From: Trichobilharzia szidati
Lineage: Eukaryota > Platyhelminthes > Trematoda > Strigeidida > Schistosomatidae
Assembly: GCA_944472155.2 (NCBI GenBank)
Contig: OX235271.1
Coordinates: 100,577,256-100,641,255, forward strand
Reading direction: 5' to 3'
DNA length: 64,000 nt
Shown: in pieces, positions 59,001 to 64,000 of the stretch
Position numbering within the stretch: position 1 is the stretch's first letter
Layout: each line of letters begins with the position of its first letter
Notes under the pieces: generated by a model
What the model was told of the DNA's origin: nothing
Seen by the model: only the letters and a program-made list of their open reading frames with translations
Databases searched by the model: none
Made by a program: the position numbers and the translations under genes

Positions 59001-59756
59001 TCAACAGCAACCAGTCGAAATTCAAATGTGTTTTTCAACAGTCACAAAGTCATTGAAAGATACTTAGAAAAGCATTGGGAAATGATTTAATCCTGGGAAA
59101 TCTTTTGTTTGTTGTAGGAATGTTTCCCACTTTCTCGAAGGATAGTCCAAAGGGAAATTACACCATAGGCGATACGTGTGCTCATCCAGGTGACTGAAGA
59201 TCATGGTACCTTGAGGTTTGTTGATATACCTGATTCTGCTGTTTAAACTGTCGAAGAATTCGTGTGCACCATAAAGGGATGAATAACTAGTATCATCTAA
59301 AGTGGAAAACAGTCCTGTGAATTATAACATGAGTGGAAATCATAATTATGATGTTGATGATTAAAATTTAATATTGACGTGAATCTGAGACGCATTTAAT
59401 AATTCATAAGGAGATCTTTAAAACATCTGACTGACTGACAAATGTTTCAAGTAAAATGTAGTAGGATGTCAAGTAGCAAGACAATTAGTGTCATATATAG
59501 AATCATACATAAAGTGTATATATGTGCATAGTAGTAGGCGAATATAAAATTTTACATAACACGGTGGGAAATTTGATACGATAGAATGCAATATTGTAAA
59601 AAAAAATAATTTCGGATTTCGAATGACAAGTGGGACCTGCGGAAACAATTCAGATTGCGAATAGTAATAATAATAATGATAATCATAGTATTAAGGGAAA
59701 GGTACATAGAATAACTAAACAAACAAGCAAAATAAATAAGTAAATAAATGTCTATC
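59001..59756. other. Duplicated PLE flank, no gene
   Basis: Part of a local duplication in the right arm: 59470-59756 repeats 58020-58260 plus 58545-58620 (PLE 3' region). 59220-59450 repeats sequence also seen at 60290-60310 and 60880-61080. Confidence 0.55.
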
Positions 59757-60150
59757 TCTCTACGGCCAAGGCAGAAGTAGGGATTGTACACACTTCTTTT
59801 GTACACAAAAGTCTGGCTTAAAGACATGATTTGTCAAGGCCTCCACTGTCTTTAGAAGTCTATAACGAAGAAAACGCGGGGAGTTACCGTGCATTCTGTA
59901 GAATATATTAAAATCATGGTCAGGGTTGTCAAAATGGCAGGAGTCGATCAGGTGTTCTCGAACAGAGCTTCTCACACACTTCCTTTCTCCCTTGTAAAGC
60001 CATGCAGCTGGAATATGTTCTCGTATCCGTTTTGGAAGCGTCCTCTGGCTACGGCCTATGTACCTTGCAATTTCGCAAATTGACCAAACTAGATCATTGC
60101 AGCCATAACCAACAATTCTGAAAATGACCAACAGCAACCAGTCGAAATTG
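59757..60150 (-). pseudogene. PLE GIY-YIG endonuclease, best open copy of its lineage
   Basis: Minus-strand frame: SICEIARYIGRSQRTLPKRI, REHIPAAWLYKGERKCVRSS, VREHLIDSCHFDNPDHDFNI, RLLKTVEALTNHVFKPDFCV and QKKCVQSLLLPWP. YIG, Arg and EH positions are present and no stop lies inside. The frame continues upstream to 60278 without recognisable RT, so the element is truncated. It has no left-arm counterpart. Confidence 0.82.
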
Positions 60151-61621
60151 AAGTACTTAGAAAAGCATTGGGAAATGATTTTATCCTGGGAAATCTTTTG
60201 TTTGTTGTAGGAATGTTTCCCACTCTCTCGAAGGATAGTCCATATGGTAGTTACACCATAGGCGACACGTGTGCTCATCCAGGTGACTGAAGATCATGGT
60301 ACCTTGAGGTTTGTTGATATTCCTGATTCTGTTGTTTAAACTGTCGGAGAATTCTTCTTCATATTTTATTTTGTATGGGTGCCTGTAATTGCATTGACGA
60401 AATCGGAGGAGTGGTTAACACGGTGGTGGATATAACGCAAAGATGAAAGTTGGTTATATTTCCTCCATTCATCCGTATGTATTGTTGTTTGTAGTATCAC
60501 AAGTTAGTTTCTTGTCACTTGGAGTCTTTTAGAGACTGAAGCAATATTTGTAAAAGAGAAGTTGACAAGACTCGAGTTGCATTGCATCCTCTTCTTCTTC
60601 GTACACGTAATCTAAACTGCTTGCTTGTAGCTGAAGTGAAAATAGTGGCTGTAATACAGCGATAATTCGTGATGCCTCAACGGACATATTGTACATACTG
60701 AAATAACGTATGGAAGCCAACTAAGGTGATTCACAGTCACTAATTTTCTGTTTGTTAACAGTCTATATACTGGCATACTATTGGGATTGGGATCATCATT
60801 AAGCGAAAGTAAATTTACCTTAGTTCTATACATTTTCCGGCAAAAATGGATTCTGTAATGAAGCTGATAAGGTTAGTTAATAGTTCGTGTGCACCATAAA
60901 GGGATGAATAACTAGTATCATCTAAAGTGGAAAACAGTCCTGTGAATTATAACATGAGTGGAAATCATAGTTATGATGTTGATGATTACAATTTAATATT
61001 GACGTCAATCTGAGACGCATCTAGTGATTCATAAGGAGATCTCAATACATCTGAATGACTGACTGCCTGATAAATGTTTCAAGTAAAATGAAATCATAAA
61101 ATGTAGTAGGATGGTGTCCTATTGGAAGTTAATTTGTTCAAAAGCTAAATTGAGAAGCAGTGAGTATGTGCCCAATGAGACTGACCAATATGCATGTTTA
61201 ATATACAAGTAATGTTTATTCATCACATCACTTCCGTAATTGAGGTAGAAACAGTTCAGCGAAGAGTCAGTCCCTTTTCTGCGAATTCATTCATTTAGCG
61301 TATGTGTGCAATAGGTTTGTCAGACAAGAATAAGATTTAGCTAGGGTTGGTTATTGTTTAGGTCATGAAAAGGCTTAAAAATGTGGTGAATAATGAAATT
61401 TTAACTAGGGGTGGGTGGGTGAAGACTGGTAAGTATCGATGAGGGTTGGGTTGTGTAACATGAAGGACAATCAGAAAAATTGGATATTAATGAAAGAGAG
61501 CGGGGACAAGTTTCCAAAATAAGTTATGTAATAGGCAGGAAGAGTAAATGAAGGGTTGGTTAGGAAAAAGATGCTTTTAAAATATGATAGGAAAATTCAC
61601 AAATAGTATTCGTCAGAAAGA
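60151..61621. other. Right-arm flank, no gene identified
   Basis: Mirror of about 39863-41640. It contains an unassigned mirrored frame (60612-60833, -), a second overlapping frame (60529-60720, -) that is open here but has a stop in the left arm, and a hammerhead-like PLE end at 61255-61312 (minus). Confidence 0.45.
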
Positions 61622-61855
61622 AAGTGTGCTTCGGTTGTTCAGCGGTAGTGCACTCGCCAAACACACATATGACCCGGGATTCTACACCCGGTCGACGCAG
61701 TCCTAAACCTCGGTAAGCCTGCAATAGGGCCAGTAAAGAGGGAAGGTTGGGTGTGAGGCTAGCGACTCCACTCCGTATAAGTAACGCCTCTGGTACTGCA
61801 ACTTCACAGCTCTTGCTTGAAACCCAATGTTCCACTGGAAACATAAAGGAATAAT
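61622..61855 (+). mobile_element. SINE family B, right arm
   Basis: tRNA-like head with box A-like TTGTTCAGCGG and a box B-like region (GGATTCTACACCC), then GTCGACGCAGTCCTAAACC and the body 'ggttgggtgtgaggctagcg'. Mirror of 39643-39862. Both copies are decayed in different places. Confidence 0.75.
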
Positions 61856-61914
61856 GTAAAACAGTAACAAAGCAGTCGGACATGGAATTGCACGCAAGGT
61901 AGAGGGAGGGGATG

Positions 61915-62583
61915 GAGAGGTTTCATAAATCAGGGTTCTCCATCCGGATCACTAAGGCCTCGGTAATGCAAAGTATACAGAAGCTAACAGTTTTCGAGAG
62001 GCTTCTTTTGACTCTGTAGATGAATTTCAATGAATTCCACCCAACAAATGGAGTGACCAGTGTTGAATACATGTTCAATTATAGCACTCCTTATTGATTC
62101 ACTGTTACCTTTCCGTAGGCAAGTGGGATAATGTTCTTTGACTCTGTTAGATAAAACACGCATCGGACGACTTATGTATTTCGCTTCACACGAGCAAGTA
62201 AATTGTTAGATACACATAGAAGTGGTTAAATGTGATAATTTATCATTGGAGTTGTTGAAGAACAACGGGTGGCTTGAGAATACCAATCGTAATGTAGCAG
62301 CAAAGAATATTCTATCCAGATCGTTAGATATTCTTCTCTTTAGGGTGTCTGGGAGAAGGTCGCCTTTCGTAATAATCGTTATTTCATACACAAATTTGTA
62401 TGATTCAATAATCTGAATACAGTTATATTCAGATAGATTTCCTATGAATGCTTTCATCGTAAGTGGAGGGACATGCGTCATTAGAATAGAGGGCAGCCTA
62501 TAAGTTTTTATGGGTAACTCACAGTTTAGTAAGAAGCACTTGGTAAAAGTGTGGTGTATTTCCTTATGTTTGTCATTTCTCAC
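61915..62583 (-). pseudogene. PLE linker and GIY-YIG endonuclease, mirror copy
   Basis: Minus strand: GDLLPDTLKRRISNDLDRIF, LVFSSHPLFFNNSNDKLSHL, the same stop as the left arm after TSMCI, then QFTCSCEAKYISRPMRVLSN (YIS for YIG) and further stops. More decayed than 39087-39600. Confidence 0.75.
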
Positions 62584-64000
62584 CTACAGTTTTATTAACC
62601 ATGAAGAGAATAAGTTAGTCAGTTTGAGCTCACAGCAATTCATTTGCATAGTGAGTTTCAGTAAAGTGGGACTATCTTTGTAACTTTCGCGTAACATTGT
62701 CAGTCACTAGTATGACTAGTCAATGTGTGGAGGATAAGATAGCGAATATGTCTAGTTCTGTGTGTATCTATTATCTCGCTGGCTGGCTTGCATGACGTTG
62801 AGTAAATTGGACGTTGCAAGTGAGTTCTCCAGAAACCTGTAGCCGAATATTATTCAGTTGGGGTGAGCGAATGAGGAGAAAATCTTGTACTTACTTATAT
62901 CTGAATTAAGTAAGGTGATTTGGTTGTCCGTGATTTCTATTTTTGAAAATCATCTGAAGGGTTAAACTGAGTCACCCAAGAAGTCCACATTTCCATGAGT
63001 CGAAAATAGTCAACTGGATTATGAAGAAAATGAGTGAAGACAATTTAGAAGATACAATTAATGTTTCAGTCAATATGATGAATGTGATTACACGGTGTAT
63101 AGAATATACTTTTGTCTCTAAGTAGCCTGCACTGGTAGCTAACGGATGATGACCGTCTTAGTTTTCTCTGGATGCATTTAGCAGCTAACACTCAAGTTTT
63201 AAATGAGATCGAGTTGAGGTGAAATCTCTCTGCGATGAGAATTTCTGTGAAAACGATCCATCCTCTACAAATCATGTAATCGAATGTGAATGTTTCGGTG
63301 ATCGGAGAATAATCCGATGTAATTGATTTCTTAAGACTTGACTGAGAAAGTTTAATCACGTCAGTCAGTCGAGTGGCGTGTCAGAAGAACTACTCAGCCA
63401 TGTCACTGGATAGTGACACTGTGGATCACTAGACTCAACAAAGCTGGAAAGCGTCAGCTACTGAATTCCGACACAGTGCTCGAATTTTAGAATAATTACT
63501 AGCAAATATGATGATTTTGTAGTTGATCCGGTAGTCCCTGATAACTATTCACTATTGATGGCTTATTAGCTCGAAAAGGATGTCAGTGACGATAGCAACT
63601 CTCACCAGTTTAAGATGTTTCTCCTGTTTGATTTTAATTGATGAAAGTCGTGGGAAGTCAGTTACTTACATAGCTTGGACTAATGAGCCCATTTGCGTGT
63701 TTGTGTCAATCAGAAATAACCTTTATGATTCATATGTGGTCATTTATGCTGATAGTGCTAGGTGTTGGTCCTACAATCGGCTGACACTTTAGTCTGTTTC
63801 AGTCTACCTTGATGGTCAGACTGTTCAAAACCTTTCCCGAATAATGATGATTGGTGATGGCTTTATTTTATCTCTGATGTTCTTTGAATGAAACAAATGT
63901 CAGTTTTCAGTAAGGCTCATTTTGCTTTCTGAAGATGTCAGATCACCACATGCATACGTATTCATGAATAAACACCTCTGAGAATAACCCAATGTAGTTC
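62100..64000 (-). repeat. 3.4-kb block R, copy 3 (partial, inverted)
   Basis: Reverse complement of about 37472-39378 and of the 29446-32811 block, continuing beyond the window. Confidence 0.88.
63580..63792 (+). other. Exon-like conserved frame, copy 3
   Basis: MSVTIATLTSLRCFSCL, DESRGKSVTYIAWTNEP and SIRNNLYDSYVVIYADSAR. It is open like the copies at 31120 and 37682, despite many substitutions. The function is unknown. Confidence 0.3.

Overview
The window is eukaryotic, AT-rich, repeat-dense DNA. It is most likely from a digenean trematode, probably a schistosome. The indications are: replication-dependent histone genes ending in a stem-loop; tRNA-headed SINEs carrying hammerhead ribozyme modules like the schistosome Sm-alpha family; many Penelope-like element (PLE) pieces with reverse transcriptase and GIY-YIG endonuclease; and two RTE-type LINE fragments. 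The organism is an inference. The histones and element families are read directly from the sequence.

Genes. There are five histone H4 copies: + strand at 11256, 25689, 34591 and 43076, and - strand at 57143-57454. Four are intact. The third has a one-base deletion after codon 10. There are two H2B copies (- strand 47207-47575, + strand 52963-53331). Every copy has a histone 3' stem-loop downstream. No H3, H2A or H1 gene was seen, and no other host gene could be identified.

Layout. 1-4562: SINE fragments and a PLE reverse transcriptase fragment. 4563-11700 and 14551-26100: two direct copies of a long H4-containing unit, told apart by clean insertions (SINEs, a PLE, an inverted SINE dimer), several with target-site duplications and an empty paralogous site. 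12788-13790: an RTE fragment with an 8-bp TSD, lying in H4 3' flank that is shared with the 43-45 kb region. 26100-29267: H4 flank, unassigned DNA and a second RTE with an 11-bp TSD. 29446-32811 and 35972-39378: two direct copies of a 3.4-kb block, with a third copy inverted at the right end. 37472-64000: a giant inverted repeat centred near 50253, with arms of about 12.8 and 13.7 kb and a 9-nt spacer. Each arm carries one H4 and one H2B in convergent orientation. The inner arms are nearly identical. The outer arms have diverged and carry arm-specific insertions.

How it fits together. Histone genes have been amplified inside a bed of retroelements, by direct duplication first and by a large inverted duplication later. 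The inversion centre falls inside a PLE reverse transcriptase gene, at a short natural inverted repeat. The main points for a second look are the giant palindrome (real or assembly artefact), the hammerhead modules that occur as inverted dimers and same-strand pairs, and a conserved hammerhead-like motif at the 3' end of the PLE copies.
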